Positions 9,295 to 17,699 of a DNA stretch of 64,000 bases are shown here, piece after piece. The position numbers were made by a program, and so were the translations under genes. Numbering within the stretch: position 1 is the first letter of the stretch; each line of letters opens with the position of its first letter. Below the pieces are notes generated by a model. That model did not search any database and had not been told where the DNA came from. It was given only the letters and a program-made list of their open reading frames with translations. The DNA comes from Bin5 sp965207495 (GTDB lineage Bacteria; Chloroflexota; Anaerolineae; Caldilineales; Caldilineaceae), in the NCBI GenBank assembly GCA_965207495.1, contig OZ242287.1, forward strand, positions 4,898,001 through 4,962,000, in the 5' to 3' direction.

Positions 9295-9618
9295 ATGCCA
9301 CAACCGGTTAACTGTCGGTACTTTTATGGTGATTATCATCGCGGCAGCCAGCGTGAGACATGCCGTTTACTTGAAGAGAGCCCGGGTAACGAACGTTCCT
9401 GGCATCGCAAGCTGTGCAATCGGTGTCCTGTGCCGACCTTTCTGCTGACGAGCAACTGCCGTACACTTCTGCTCGAAGCCGAGGTCAAGAAGCGCTTCCT
9501 CTCTGAACGTGTTGAAGTCACTTTCTCGGTATGCAGCGAGCATCTTATCGAGTTAGAGGATCCTCTATACTGTCCCCTGTGCGCCCAGGAAATAGAAGAG
9601 CAGGAAATAGAAGAGTAA
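9295..9618 (+). CDS. small Cys-rich protein of unknown function
   Basis: 107 residues with cysteines at CRYFYGDYH near the start, then a CRLLEESP segment, LCNRCPVPTFL in the middle, VCSEH later, and a C-terminal CPLC pair. The spacing suggests one or two zinc sites. The N-terminal Cys-Arg-Tyr-Phe-Tyr-Gly pattern followed by a CRLL pair looks like a conserved small family, but I cannot name it. The tail repeats EIEEQ. It is flanked by terminator-like hairpins on both sides, so it is probably transcribed alone. No enzyme motif. Confidence 0.65.
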   Translation: MPQPVNCRYFYGDYHRGSQRETCRLLEESPGNERSWHRKLCNRCPVPTFLLTSNCRTLLLEAEVKKRFLSERVEVTFSVCSEHLIELEDPLYCPLCAQEIEEQEIEE

Positions 9619-9658
9619 GGGGATGTTCCGGTCCTTTGTGGACTTATCGGAACACCCC
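9619..9658 (+). terminator. long hairpin between convergent genes
   Basis: GGGGATGTTCCG pairs with CGGAACACCCC, with a second inner stem GTCC/GGAC, starting immediately after the stop codon of the Cys-rich gene. There is no U-tract. It lies between this gene and the convergent msrQ, so a transcription barrier in both directions is plausible. Confidence 0.6.
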
Positions 9659-9709
9659 CAATTGAGAGTCGCCGTCTGGGCGGTCAAGCTGTAGTTATTG
9701 GCGTCAGTA

Positions 9710-10399
9710 TCAGGCCGGAGATCGTCTCGGTCTCGGTGCGGCCGGGCCGCGCAGCTTGGAGCGCCATTTGGCGATGCGCTTGCGGACGACGGGTATGCGT
9801 ACTAGCAGGAAGATGCCGAGCAGAATACCCCAGGCAATCGGTTCGCGGTAATCGGCCTTTACGACCCAGATATAGTGAAAGACTGCAAGAACGCCGGCGA
9901 CGTAAACCCACTGGTGCAGCTTCTTCCACATTTTGCCCAAACGGCGCATCCACCCTTTGGACGAAGTGAGGGCAAGGGGAAGCAGGATCAGCAGGGCGGA
10001 AAACCCGACGATGATATAGAGTTTGGTGCCGACGTCCTGCCAAATGTAAATCCACTGAAAACCGTAGTCTTCACCGATGAAGATATAGAAGTGGACGGCG
10101 GCGTAGGCGAAGGCATAGAGGCCCAGCCATTTGCGGGCCGGGATAATGTTTCGCCAGCCGAGTACGACATTGAGAGGCGTGCAGGAAAGAGAAAGGATGA
10201 GCAGAACGAGCGCCGGTTTGCCGGTACGTAAGGTCCAATCCTGGATAGGATTTACGCTAAGTCCACTCGTAAAGTCTTCGTTTAGTAGCGACGCCAGCGG
10301 AGTATAGTCTTCGTACAATAGCCACGCCAGCGGAATCAAGGCTCCTATATGCGTCAGCCAAAGTATCTGTCCTTTGGTCAGCAGTTTATCGAGGTTCAT
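9710..10399 (-). CDS. msrQ: MsrQ-like heme b membrane subunit of the methionine sulfoxide reductase system
   Basis: 229 residues of ferric-reductase-like membrane protein with about six hydrophobic helices. Conserved histidines lie in AAVHFYIF and KKLHQWVYV plus VFHYIWV, fitting the heme-binding set of the YedZ/MsrQ family. It should pass electrons from the quinone pool or a flavin donor to MsrP on the outer face of the membrane. It is 83 nt downstream of msrP on the same strand, the standard pairing. The C-terminus is basic and proline-rich. Confidence 0.9.
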   Translation of the reverse strand: MNLDKLLTKGQILWLTHIGALIPLAWLLYEDYTPLASLLNEDFTSGLSVNPIQDWTLRTGKPALVLLILSLSCTPLNVVLGWRNIIPARKWLGLYAFAYAAVHFYIFIGEDYGFQWIYIWQDVGTKLYIIVGFSALLILLPLALTSSKGWMRRLGKMWKKLHQWVYVAGVLAVFHYIWVVKADYREPIAWGILLGIFLLVRIPVVRKRIAKWRSKLRGPAAPRPRRSPA

Positions 10400-10482
10400 A
10401 CGTCACCTTCTACAATTCAAACAGAGTTGGCCAGCGGTCGGTAGTTGAACTGACCGCCGGCCACTGCAGGTTCGACGGTTTT

Positions 10483-11463
10483 CTAGTAGTTTTCGACCAG
10501 GTCCATGCCGTCGTAGAGATAGGCGACCTGCTCTTCATACCCGTTGAACATCAGGGTCTCACGCCGTCCTCGTTCGCCGATGCGGCGTTCGGTGGCCTGT
10601 GACCAGCGCGGGTGATTGACTTGCGGGTTCACGTTGGCGTAGAAGCCATACTCATTTCCGGCGGCGGCCATCCACAAGGAGGTCGGCTGCTCGGTGACGA
10701 GATCGATTTTGACGATCGACTTGACGCTCTTGAAGCCGTACTTCCAGGGGACGACGAGACGAATCGGCGCGCCGTTCTGGGGCAGGAGATCCTTGCCGTA
10801 GAGGCCGGTGGCGAGAATCGCGAGCGGATTCATGGCTTCATCGATGCGCAGGCCCTCGACGTAGGGCCACTGGTACCAGCTGCTGCTTCTCTGGCCGGGC
10901 ATTCCTTCCATGTCGAGAACCGTCTCCATGCGCACATACTGCGCATCGGACGTCGGCTCGACGGCTTCAAGCAGGTCTGAGAGCTGGAAACCCATCCAGG
11001 GGATCACCATGGACCAGGCTTCCACGCAGCGCAGCCGGTAGATGCGCTCTTCGATGTCGAACGTCTGCTTAAGGTCGTCGACATCGTAGGTGCCGGGATT
11101 GTTGACGAGGCCACCGACCTCAACCGTCCAAGGGGAGGTGGGATAGCCTTCGGCGAGGCGGGCCACGGCCTGCTTGTCGGTGGAGAACTCGTAGTAGTTG
11201 TTGTAGTTGGTTATCTCCTCAAAGGTGTTGAGCGGATCGCCAAGTTCGTCGGCGGCTCCGAGTTCGGCTGGGGCGGCCTCGGATTGGGCGCTTTCGGTAT
11301 CACCCCCGCTGGCTACTTCCACCGTTTCGGGCATCGAACAAGCTGCAAGAGCTGCCGAACCCAGGGCCAGTCCTGCACCCTTCATGAATTTGCGCCGATT
11401 GAGGAAGACCTCTTCAGGTGTAATCTCTTGCCAAGGGATCTTGGGTATCTGTATGCGTGCCAT
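10483..11463 (-). CDS. msrP: MsrP-like molybdopterin protein-methionine-sulfoxide reductase
   Basis: Molybdopterin enzyme that repairs oxidised methionine in exported proteins. A twin-arginine signal NRRKFMKGAG (residues 22-31) is followed by ALAACS with a lipobox-like Cys42. The molybdenum-ligand Cys is in RLRCVEAWSMVIPW (about Cys146), and PWKYGFKSVKSIVKI is typical of the family. The Tat signal means it is exported folded. The Cys42 context suggests lipid anchoring, which would suit a cell without a periplasm. It pairs with msrQ. Confidence 0.94.
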   Translation of the reverse strand: MARIQIPKIPWQEITPEEVFLNRRKFMKGAGLALGSAALAACSMPETVEVASGGDTESAQSEAAPAELGAADELGDPLNTFEEITNYNNYYEFSTDKQAVARLAEGYPTSPWTVEVGGLVNNPGTYDVDDLKQTFDIEERIYRLRCVEAWSMVIPWMGFQLSDLLEAVEPTSDAQYVRMETVLDMEGMPGQRSSSWYQWPYVEGLRIDEAMNPLAILATGLYGKDLLPQNGAPIRLVVPWKYGFKSVKSIVKIDLVTEQPTSLWMAAAGNEYGFYANVNPQVNHPRWSQATERRIGERGRRETLMFNGYEEQVAYLYDGMDLVENY

Positions 11464-11797
11464 TTTTCTTTTCCTTTCGCCTTGCGCTTAGGAGCCAAGC
11501 TGATTTCGGACCCATGAATATGCTTTCATCATCCATTATAGGCCTCATTTATTATGTAACTATTGCCCCAAATCTTATCAGATCGTTATAGATAAAAGAA
11601 AAGCGTTGTTGAATCAATCAGACTAGTTGGTGTTTCAATGATAGGCCGAAACTGAATTGCCTATAGGCCGAGTTGCGGATTACAGTACTGTATACAGAAC
11701 TTGTGTCTGGATGGCCTTTTCTTGCGGCCCGGCGATCATCGAGAAACAGGAATCGCAGCTACTTCAGAGCAGTCAGAAACGAACTAAACTGGCTACA
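11464..11797. promoter_or_regulatory. divergent promoter region between msrP and the DUF2231 gene
   Basis: 334 nt, clearly AT-richer than its surroundings around 11520-11600 (for example a TTTATTATGTAACTATT stretch). It must hold the start signals for both divergent genes. No -35/-10 pair is strong enough to mark. Nothing coding is seen apart from a weak upstream extension of the DUF2231 frame. Confidence 0.4.
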
Positions 11798-12274
11798 ATG
11801 AAACCTTCGCTCATTCATGCGGCAATCGTCCATTTTCCCATCGCGCTGCTGATCTGCGGTAGCCTCGCCCTACTGGGAACTCTCCATCGTTGGCCCCGAG
11901 TTGAATTGCGTATCATCGGTTGGGGGCTGCTCTTGCCAGGATGGTTTGCGCTGCTGGCGGCCATCGTCAGCGGCATTGTATCGCAGGGGGCACTGCCGCC
12001 GGATGCGCCTTACCGACCACTTCTCAACTGGCATACGGGCAGTGGACTGGTTCTGGCCGTTCTTTACGGTGACATGGTCTATCGAGGGTGGCTTCTGTGG
12101 ACGCGGAGGAAAGGGCGGGAGGGGGAAGGCTGGGTTTGGTTGGGGGATTTGCTTACCGGCGGCGGAGGGAAATGGCGTTTTACTGTACAACTCCTAGTGG
12201 GAATCGGGTTGGTCGTTTTGAGTGGCTGGCTGGGCGGGCACCTGGTATATGAGTTCGGCGTGGGGGTGCGCTGA
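11798..12274 (+). CDS. DUF2231-like integral membrane protein
   Basis: 158 residues with four hydrophobic segments and the N-terminal PSLIHAAIVHFPIALL, the histidine-containing start typical of DUF2231-type membrane proteins. Two histidines in helix 1, His at LLNWHTGSG and a C-terminal GGHLVYEFG could bind heme or metal; that is inference. The start at 11798 drops 47 unlike residues read from an upstream ATG. Divergent from msrP/msrQ and followed by a two-component system, which suggests redox or envelope function. Confidence 0.8.
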   Translation: MKPSLIHAAIVHFPIALLICGSLALLGTLHRWPRVELRIIGWGLLLPGWFALLAAIVSGIVSQGALPPDAPYRPLLNWHTGSGLVLAVLYGDMVYRGWLLWTRRKGREGEGWVWLGDLLTGGGGKWRFTVQLLVGIGLVVLSGWLGGHLVYEFGVGVR

Positions 12275-12352
12275 ACGGTAAAGAACAGGAAGATGCGTTC
12301 ACGCTTTCCAGGTCGATTTCCTTCTGGGTAGCTTGAATCACTGAAACTGTCT

Positions 12353-13072
12353 ATGGCGACCATACTTGTGGTAGATGACGATCGGCTGATGCGGCGCAGC
12401 GTCTCGATAGGCCTGCAGGATGCGGGCTACAGCACAGAGACCGCCGGTAGTGGAGAGGAGGCGCTGGAAAAGGCCCGCGAATTTCAGCCACAGCTGGTGC
12501 TGCTGGACATTGGCCTGCCGGGCATGGACGGTATGGAAACGCTGCGGGCCCTGAGGCAGTCATTCGACGCGCCAGTTATTTTTGTAACGGCCCGCAGGCG
12601 AGAATTGGACGAAATCGTGGGTCTGGAACTGGGTGCGGATGACTATGTGACGAAACCGTTTGATATGGATGTGTTGCTGGCCCGAGTGAGAGCCGTTCTG
12701 CGGCGGGCCGCGGCGAGCGGGGAGCCCAGCAGCGGGGCCGACATGTCCAACCTGGTGGTAGGGGACCTGGAGTTGGACCGGTCGGCACATCAGGTCACTG
12801 TCGGGGGACGGACTGTCGCGCTCACGCCGAGGGAGTTCCAGCTGCTGGCCTATCTGGCGAGCCGTGCGGGGGACGTCGTCCCAATTGACGATATTTTGAA
12901 GAATGTATGGGGGACGGATTGGATCGGCGAAACGCAGACGGTGTATGTCCATATTCGCTGGCTGCGCACGAAGATCGAGAAGGACGCGGCCCGGCCGCGC
13001 CGTCTGCACACGGTGAGGGGGGTGGGTTACCAGTTGACCCCTGCAGGAAAGGACAGTTCGCATGTGGCGTAG
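12353..13072 (+). CDS. OmpR/PhoB-family response regulator
   Basis: 239 residues. Receiver domain with acidic pocket VVDDDRL (residues 6-12), phospho-acceptor Asp52 in LLDIGLPGMDG, Thr in FVTARR and Lys101 in TKPFDM. The C-terminal winged helix (about 140-235) carries LTPREFQLLAYLASRAG and the recognition/wing TVYVHIRWLRTKIE ending HTVRGVGYQL. Its reading frame overlaps the histidine kinase start by 11 nt, so the two are co-translated. A perfect 7-bp inverted repeat downstream at 14520-14536 is a candidate binding site. Confidence 0.95.
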   Translation: MATILVVDDDRLMRRSVSIGLQDAGYSTETAGSGEEALEKAREFQPQLVLLDIGLPGMDGMETLRALRQSFDAPVIFVTARRRELDEIVGLELGADDYVTKPFDMDVLLARVRAVLRRAAASGEPSSGADMSNLVVGDLELDRSAHQVTVGGRTVALTPREFQLLAYLASRAGDVVPIDDILKNVWGTDWIGETQTVYVHIRWLRTKIEKDAARPRRLHTVRGVGYQLTPAGKDSSHVA

Positions 13073-14498
13073 TCTACGCAGCCGGTTGACGATCAGCCAT
13101 CTTCTTCCTCTTCTGGTCATTGTCCCCTTGCTCAGCTTCCTGCTTTTCTATCTGATTGAGGCCCGCTTTGTGTTGGATGAAGCTACGGCGGAGCTAGCTG
13201 GGCAGGGAGAGTTGATCTCGCGGCTTTATCAGGCTGAGCTGGCGGCGCAGGAGGATCCTGAGCAGGCCAGCTCGCTATTCGCCCGGCTGCGAGTACGGAT
13301 ACCAACTTTATTCTATCTGGTGGACCAGAACGGAAACATCGTGGTCAGACCGGGTCTGGCGACGGCATCGACAGAGGTTCCGATACGACCGCCGGACCCG
13401 GAGCTATTGCAGAAGGCTCTGGCCGGTGAGATTGCACGACAGGTGAGCATGGGCAACGCGGATGTGGCCGTCCCTGTGCGTAACGAGGACCAGGAGGTTG
13501 TCGGCGCGGTACATCTGTCTCAGCGGTTGACTGATGTAACAAACCGCCTGGCGATACTGCGGTGGACCGTATGGGGGGCGTTAAGCGCCGGCCTGCTGGT
13601 GTCGGTGCTTCTCAGCTTTGTGCTCAGCCGATCACTCAATCAGCCGCTTGAGAGATTGACAGCAGCCAGCCGCGCCGTTAATTTTGATGCGCCTCCGAGC
13701 CGGGTGGAGGAGGAAGGGCCGGCCGAAGTTCGGACCCTGGCGCGCACATTCAACGAGATGTCGGAGCGGCTGTATGAGCTGGAACAGGGGAGAAGGCGGC
13801 TGCTGAGCGCGGTGGTGCATGAGTTGGGCCGGCCACTGGGGGCGATCAAGGCGGGTGCCCAGGTAATCGGGCGGAACGGCGAAGATTCGGAGCTGGTGGT
13901 CGAACTCTCTTCAGGGATAAACGATCAGGTTGATCAGTTGCGCCGCCTGTTGGACGATCTGGCCTTGCTGGCGCGGAATGATATTCAGAATCTGGCGCTT
14001 GAGGTCGTCCCTACCGATGTAGAGGAGCTGGTGTTGGAAGAGTGCCGGCGCTATGACCCGCGCATTGGGGAGAAGGAGATTGAACTGATTACGCGGTTTC
14101 CGCCGGAGACAACGAAGGCGGCTGCAGACCCGATGCGCCTGGGCCAGATAATCGGCAATCTGTTGGACAACGCGATTAAGTACACGCCGAACGGCGGGCA
14201 GATCCATATTGCGGGGGGCAGAGAGGGGGACCGGGTCGTACTGACGATTGAGGATTCAGGGCCGGGCATCGATCCTTCTGAAATTGAGCGAATCTTCGAC
14301 TTTCTCTATCGCTCACCACGCCAGGAGCGGGTTCGGGAAGGGATGGGCATAGGTTTGGCGCTGTCCCGGAGGCTGGCAGAGGCACAGAGCGGCACGCTGA
14401 AGGCCGATCAGCGTGCGGCAGGCACGGGCGCGAGATTTGTGCTTTCACTTCCAGTGGAGGTTGCCCGAACATCTGTTGTCACCGCCCCGACAGCGTGA
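13062..14498 (+). CDS. membrane sensor histidine kinase
   Basis: 478 residues: TM1 (about 12-31), an extracytoplasmic sensor region (about 35-165), TM2 (about 168-189), HAMP (about 190-242), then the H-box AVVHELGRPLG with His253, N-box NLLDNAIKYTPNGG, G1 EDSGPGID and G2 GMGIGLALSRR. The H-box has Gly-Arg-Pro in place of the usual Arg-Thr-Pro. The ATG at 13062 overlaps the regulator gene by 11 nt. An HtrA-type protease gene follows about 170 nt on, suggesting that the pair responds to envelope stress; this is inference. Confidence 0.95.
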   Translation: MWRSLRSRLTISHLLPLLVIVPLLSFLLFYLIEARFVLDEATAELAGQGELISRLYQAELAAQEDPEQASSLFARLRVRIPTLFYLVDQNGNIVVRPGLATASTEVPIRPPDPELLQKALAGEIARQVSMGNADVAVPVRNEDQEVVGAVHLSQRLTDVTNRLAILRWTVWGALSAGLLVSVLLSFVLSRSLNQPLERLTAASRAVNFDAPPSRVEEEGPAEVRTLARTFNEMSERLYELEQGRRRLLSAVVHELGRPLGAIKAGAQVIGRNGEDSELVVELSSGINDQVDQLRRLLDDLALLARNDIQNLALEVVPTDVEELVLEECRRYDPRIGEKEIELITRFPPETTKAAADPMRLGQIIGNLLDNAIKYTPNGGQIHIAGGREGDRVVLTIEDSGPGIDPSEIERIFDFLYRSPRQERVREGMGIGLALSRRLAEAQSGTLKADQRAAGTGARFVLSLPVEVARTSVVTAPTA

Positions 14499-14519
14499 TT
14501 TCCGATATTGGTCACAGCA

Positions 14520-14536
14520 TTTAAGGTCGCCTTAAA
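14520..14536. promoter_or_regulatory. perfect inverted repeat, candidate operator
   Basis: TTTAAGG-TCG-CCTTAAA is a perfect 7-bp inverted repeat with a 3-nt centre, located 131 nt upstream of the htrA start and 22 nt after the histidine kinase stop. There is no U-tract, so a terminator is less likely. It could bind the neighbouring response regulator. Confidence 0.4.
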
Positions 14537-14666
14537 GTTGCCATAGGATTCCGATAAGGACTGCTGGCGGGTGTCCTGCTAAGCTATGTGGGCGAGGAAG
14601 TATTGACGCAGAACATCTCCTCTGTTTATTTGGAGTAGATGTCTTTTGGATAAAGGAAGAATTCAA

Positions 14667-16067
14667 GTGCAACCGAAGACGGTAAGTCTACGAACGTTTG
14701 TGATTGTGGTTGGCATCCTGACGGTGGCGTTCGTAATTGGTTTGGCAGGTATCGGCAGGATAGAGATTTCGCCGGCGACTGTAGAAGCCACGACACCGCA
14801 GTACCGACCGCAAGAGTTCACATACATTACGCAGGAAGAGGGACCTGATCATCCCGACCAGGAACTGTTGTCACGCATATATGAGGGGGCAACCGAGTCT
14901 GTCGTAAGCATACAGGTGAGGCGATCGGGGTCGCGATCGCAAGATCCAAATCAAGGGATGTGGGGGCAAGGCAGCGGCTGGGTCTGGGATGAAGAGGGAC
15001 ATATCGTCACCAATAGCCATGTCGTTGAGGACGCGGCCGACATTTTCGTCAGCTTTAGCAATGGAAGGTGGGCAGAGGCCGAGCTGGTCGCGCATGATTC
15101 CCAGTCGGACCTGGCCGTGCTCCAGATCGAGGCGCCTGAGGGTATGGTTCTGCGCCCTCTGGAGCGAGCGCCGGCGTTGCCCAAAGTCGGGCACTACACA
15201 ATTGCCTTAGGAAGCCCGTTCGGCCTTGAGAATTCAATGACGCTGGGTATCGTCAGCGCATTGGGACGCAGCTTGCCTGTCGGGGCGCCGGGCCTCGCGG
15301 GTCGTTATTCGCTGCCCGAGGTGATTCAGACTGACGCGGCAATCAATCCCGGCAATTCAGGAGGGCCGCTGCTGGACCTGAGCGGCAGGGTAGTGGGTAT
15401 CAACTTTGCGATTCGGACGGAGGAGCGCTCCCCCTTCGGCACCGGCTCCAACTCGGGTGTTGGGTTCGCGATTCCGATCATGGTGGCGGAGAGGGTGATA
15501 CCGGCTCTAATGGATGAGGGGGAGTTTGCCTATCCATTTCTCGGCATCGCGGGCAGGACGATATCGGCGCCGGTCGCCAGAGCGATGAACCTGGATTCAG
15601 ACGTTCTCGGCGTCCAAGTGAACCAGGTGATGCGAGACGGGCCCTCGGGTGAGGCGGGCATGCGGAACGGCGACATTATCGTCAGTATCGACGGGTTCGA
15701 GGTGCGTAGTTTCGAGGACGTAATCAGCTATCTGGTCATGCAGAAGTCGCCCGGTGAGATGGTGGAAATCGGGGTCCTTCGCAGAGGCAGAAACCGCACC
15801 ATTGAGGTGGAGCTAGGGACGCGGCCCGCCGCGGAGAGCAGCGACTCTGCCGTGCAGTTGATTAACAGTGCGGAGGCGATCGAGATCGCGACGGATGAAG
15901 TATCAGATGAAATTGGCAGCCTGGAGGGAAGCTCTGCGCGTAGCGCAGTCCGCGGCGGTTTGAGGGTGTGGATCGTGACGCTTGAGGGAGACGAAAAGGC
16001 GGCGACAGTTTTGGTCGACGCGTTGAGCGGCGAAGTACTGAGCCTGGAAGTAGGGAGCGGCAATTGA
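14667..16067 (+). CDS. htrA: HtrA/DegP-like serine protease with PDZ and PepSY-like domains
   Basis: Trypsin-fold protease for misfolded exported proteins. One N-terminal transmembrane anchor (about residues 10-30), then the triad: His in TNSHVVEDA (about 118), Asp in SDLAVLQIE (about 148) and Ser in NPGNSGGPL (about 231). A PDZ domain follows (AGMRNGDIIVSIDGFEVRS). The last ~70 residues (SAEAIEIATDEV to VLVDALSGEVLSLE) look like a PepSY domain, unusual for HtrA. The GTG at 14667 has AGGAAGA upstream; a TTG at 14646 is the alternative. It follows a two-component pair. Confidence 0.93.
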   Translation: MQPKTVSLRTFVIVVGILTVAFVIGLAGIGRIEISPATVEATTPQYRPQEFTYITQEEGPDHPDQELLSRIYEGATESVVSIQVRRSGSRSQDPNQGMWGQGSGWVWDEEGHIVTNSHVVEDAADIFVSFSNGRWAEAELVAHDSQSDLAVLQIEAPEGMVLRPLERAPALPKVGHYTIALGSPFGLENSMTLGIVSALGRSLPVGAPGLAGRYSLPEVIQTDAAINPGNSGGPLLDLSGRVVGINFAIRTEERSPFGTGSNSGVGFAIPIMVAERVIPALMDEGEFAYPFLGIAGRTISAPVARAMNLDSDVLGVQVNQVMRDGPSGEAGMRNGDIIVSIDGFEVRSFEDVISYLVMQKSPGEMVEIGVLRRGRNRTIEVELGTRPAAESSDSAVQLINSAEAIEIATDEVSDEIGSLEGSSARSAVRGGLRVWIVTLEGDEKAATVLVDALSGEVLSLEVGSGN

Positions 16068-16081
16068 GTGGTTGGGTTGAA

Positions 16082-16107
16082 CGCGCCCCTGCTTTGCCAG
16101 GGGCGCG
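16082..16107 (+). terminator. strong GC hairpin after htrA
   Basis: CGCGCCCCTG pairs perfectly with CAGGGGCGCG around a 6-nt loop, 15 nt after the htrA stop. There is no U-run directly after it, but position and strength fit termination. Confidence 0.65.
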
Positions 16108-16161
16108 TGCCGCCATCTCTTTCAGATGACATATACTTCCTCCAATATATGTAGTCGGGGA

Positions 16162-16182
16162 GCCGGGTCAATGACGCCCGGC
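16162..16182 (+). terminator. second hairpin downstream of htrA
   Basis: GCCGGG/CCCGGC with a 9-nt loop, followed by TCTTCGCTATTTC. It may be a backup terminator 55 nt after the first hairpin. Confidence 0.5.
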
Positions 16183-16232
16183 TCTTCGCTATTTCAGGAG
16201 GCTCTTCCCGATTCTCAGGCAGGGTTTTAGTT

Positions 16233-16245
16233 GTCTGAACTGTGA
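16233..16245 (+). repeat. GTCTGAACTGTGA intergenic motif, copy 2
   Basis: Identical to 2742-2754. It continues into TGTATGTGG. It lies between the htrA terminators and the methyltransferase gene. Confidence 0.5.
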
Positions 16246-16344
16246 TGTATGTGGTTAATTGAACGGGTCGATTGATGAGGCCGACGCGAATTTTGGCGGT
16301 CGGCAATTCTATATTACGGGATTCAGGGTAGGAAAGGAAGAGCG

Positions 16345-16995
16345 ATGACAGAGGTCGTTGGCGCGACGCATCAGTTCCACGAGGCAGAATACGCCGAAGA
16401 TTGGGCACGGCGGTTCACACCGACGCCGGAGCGGATGCAACTTTTCGAAACAGTTCTTGAGCAGCTGCAGCGCGCGGTCCCCGCCGATGGTTACATTGTC
16501 GAACTAGGAATCGGTCCTGCTTATCTGGCAGAGTACCTGCTAGAGCGCATGCAGCACATTTCCTATGAAGGGGTCGACTTTTCGAAGCCGATGCTGGCGC
16601 TGGCGGCTACGCGTCTGGCGCGGTTTGAAGGGCGCGTACAGTTTCAGCAGGCTGACCTGCTGGGCGACAGTTGGGGCAGCGCCCTGACGCGTCCTCCGGC
16701 GGCGATGGTGTCAACCTGGGCGCTGCACGATCTGGGGGGACAGGCTCAGACCGCGCACGTCTATCGGGCCTGCGCGGCGGCGCTTTCTAAGGGTGGGATT
16801 CTGCTTAACGGTGATTTGATCAAGCCGGACGGGACGCGCCATCTCTTTGAACCGGGCCGGTTCACAATCGGTCGTCATTTGGAACTGCTCCAAGAGGCCG
16901 GCTTCTCCGACAGTCGCTGTCTGCATCTGTGGGAGGAGGAGATCGAGGCGCCGACGTCGGCCAATAACTATGCCTGCCTATTGGGAATCGTCTGA
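16345..16995 (+). CDS. class I SAM-dependent methyltransferase
   Basis: 216 residues. The SAM-binding glycine loop VELGIGPAYLAEYLLER (about residues 51-67) is followed by the acidic motif YEGVDFSKPML, which should hold the ribose, and a motif-IV-like STWALHDLGG. The gene begins with ATG after GGAAGAGCG. The substrate is unknown. It stands alone between the htrA terminators and a small unknown gene about 150 nt downstream. Confidence 0.85.
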   Translation: MTEVVGATHQFHEAEYAEDWARRFTPTPERMQLFETVLEQLQRAVPADGYIVELGIGPAYLAEYLLERMQHISYEGVDFSKPMLALAATRLARFEGRVQFQQADLLGDSWGSALTRPPAAMVSTWALHDLGGQAQTAHVYRACAAALSKGGILLNGDLIKPDGTRHLFEPGRFTIGRHLELLQEAGFSDSRCLHLWEEEIEAPTSANNYACLLGIV

Positions 16996-17144
16996 TCGGA
17001 GAGCTGAGATGCGCGGTGAGACTGGGAGGACATGACGCGGTTCGCAGCGCATTTGCGTTGAGACACACAGTGTATTCAGCCACCGACTTACCCAGTATTT
17101 GACGGGTGGCGGGCGAAAACAGGGGTGCCGGGAAGGGAAGAGCG

Positions 17145-17621
17145 ATGGCAGAAGCGCAGTTTGACGTTGACAAGGCCCACCGCTGGTTTGGCATCGATCT
17201 GAACAACAGCACGATGGATGCCCTGGATGCCGGGCTGATAACACCGGCGTCGTGCGAGCCGTACATTCATGCGGTCCACGCCAGCTGCTATCACTGGATG
17301 CAGGTGGGGACTGTTGCTAATCATGCCCGGGGGGAATTTGCGGTCGCGAGCGTGTATGCAGCGGCGGGGTTGGGCGAGGCAGCGCTGCGCCACGCGCGTC
17401 GCTGTCTGGACCTGATAGAAGGCAATCCCGATGAGGTGGAAACCTGGGACAAGGCCTTCGCGTATGACGTTTTGGCGAGGGCGTACGCAGCATGTGGGAG
17501 CACGGAGGCGGCGCGTGAAGCCAAAAGCCAGGCGCAGGCTGCGGGCGATGCGGTTGCCGATGAGGAAGATAGAAATGTCTTTCTGAGTTGGTTCAAAGGA
17601 GGCAACTGGCACGGCCTATAG
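17145..17621 (+). CDS. small helical protein of unknown function
   Basis: 158 residues, nearly all predicted helix by eye, with an alternation of small residues in ARGEFAVASVYAAAGLGEAA and AFAYDVLARAYAACGSTEAA that looks like two TPR-like helix pairs. The N-terminal part has HAVHASCYHWMQVG, with several histidines. The start at 17145 has GGGAAGAGCG just before it; an upstream GTG at 17106 is less likely. It may bind a partner protein, but no enzyme motif is visible. Confidence 0.75.
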   Translation: MAEAQFDVDKAHRWFGIDLNNSTMDALDAGLITPASCEPYIHAVHASCYHWMQVGTVANHARGEFAVASVYAAAGLGEAALRHARRCLDLIEGNPDEVETWDKAFAYDVLARAYAACGSTEAAREAKSQAQAAGDAVADEEDRNVFLSWFKGGNWHGL

Positions 17622-17653
17622 TGATGCCAACGCTGGAGTAGGTCTTTACGAGG

Positions 17654-17680
17654 AGAGAGGGGACGCGTCCTCTTTTCTCG
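17654..17680. terminator. imperfect hairpin between convergent genes
   Basis: GGACGCGTCC is self-complementary and is flanked by purine-rich GAGAGAGG on the left and pyrimidine-rich TCTTTTCTC on the right, giving an extended hairpin between the 17145-17621 gene and the convergent sulfatase. It may stop transcription from both sides. Confidence 0.5.
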
Positions 17681-17699
17681 CCCCGCGCAGAATCCTCTC

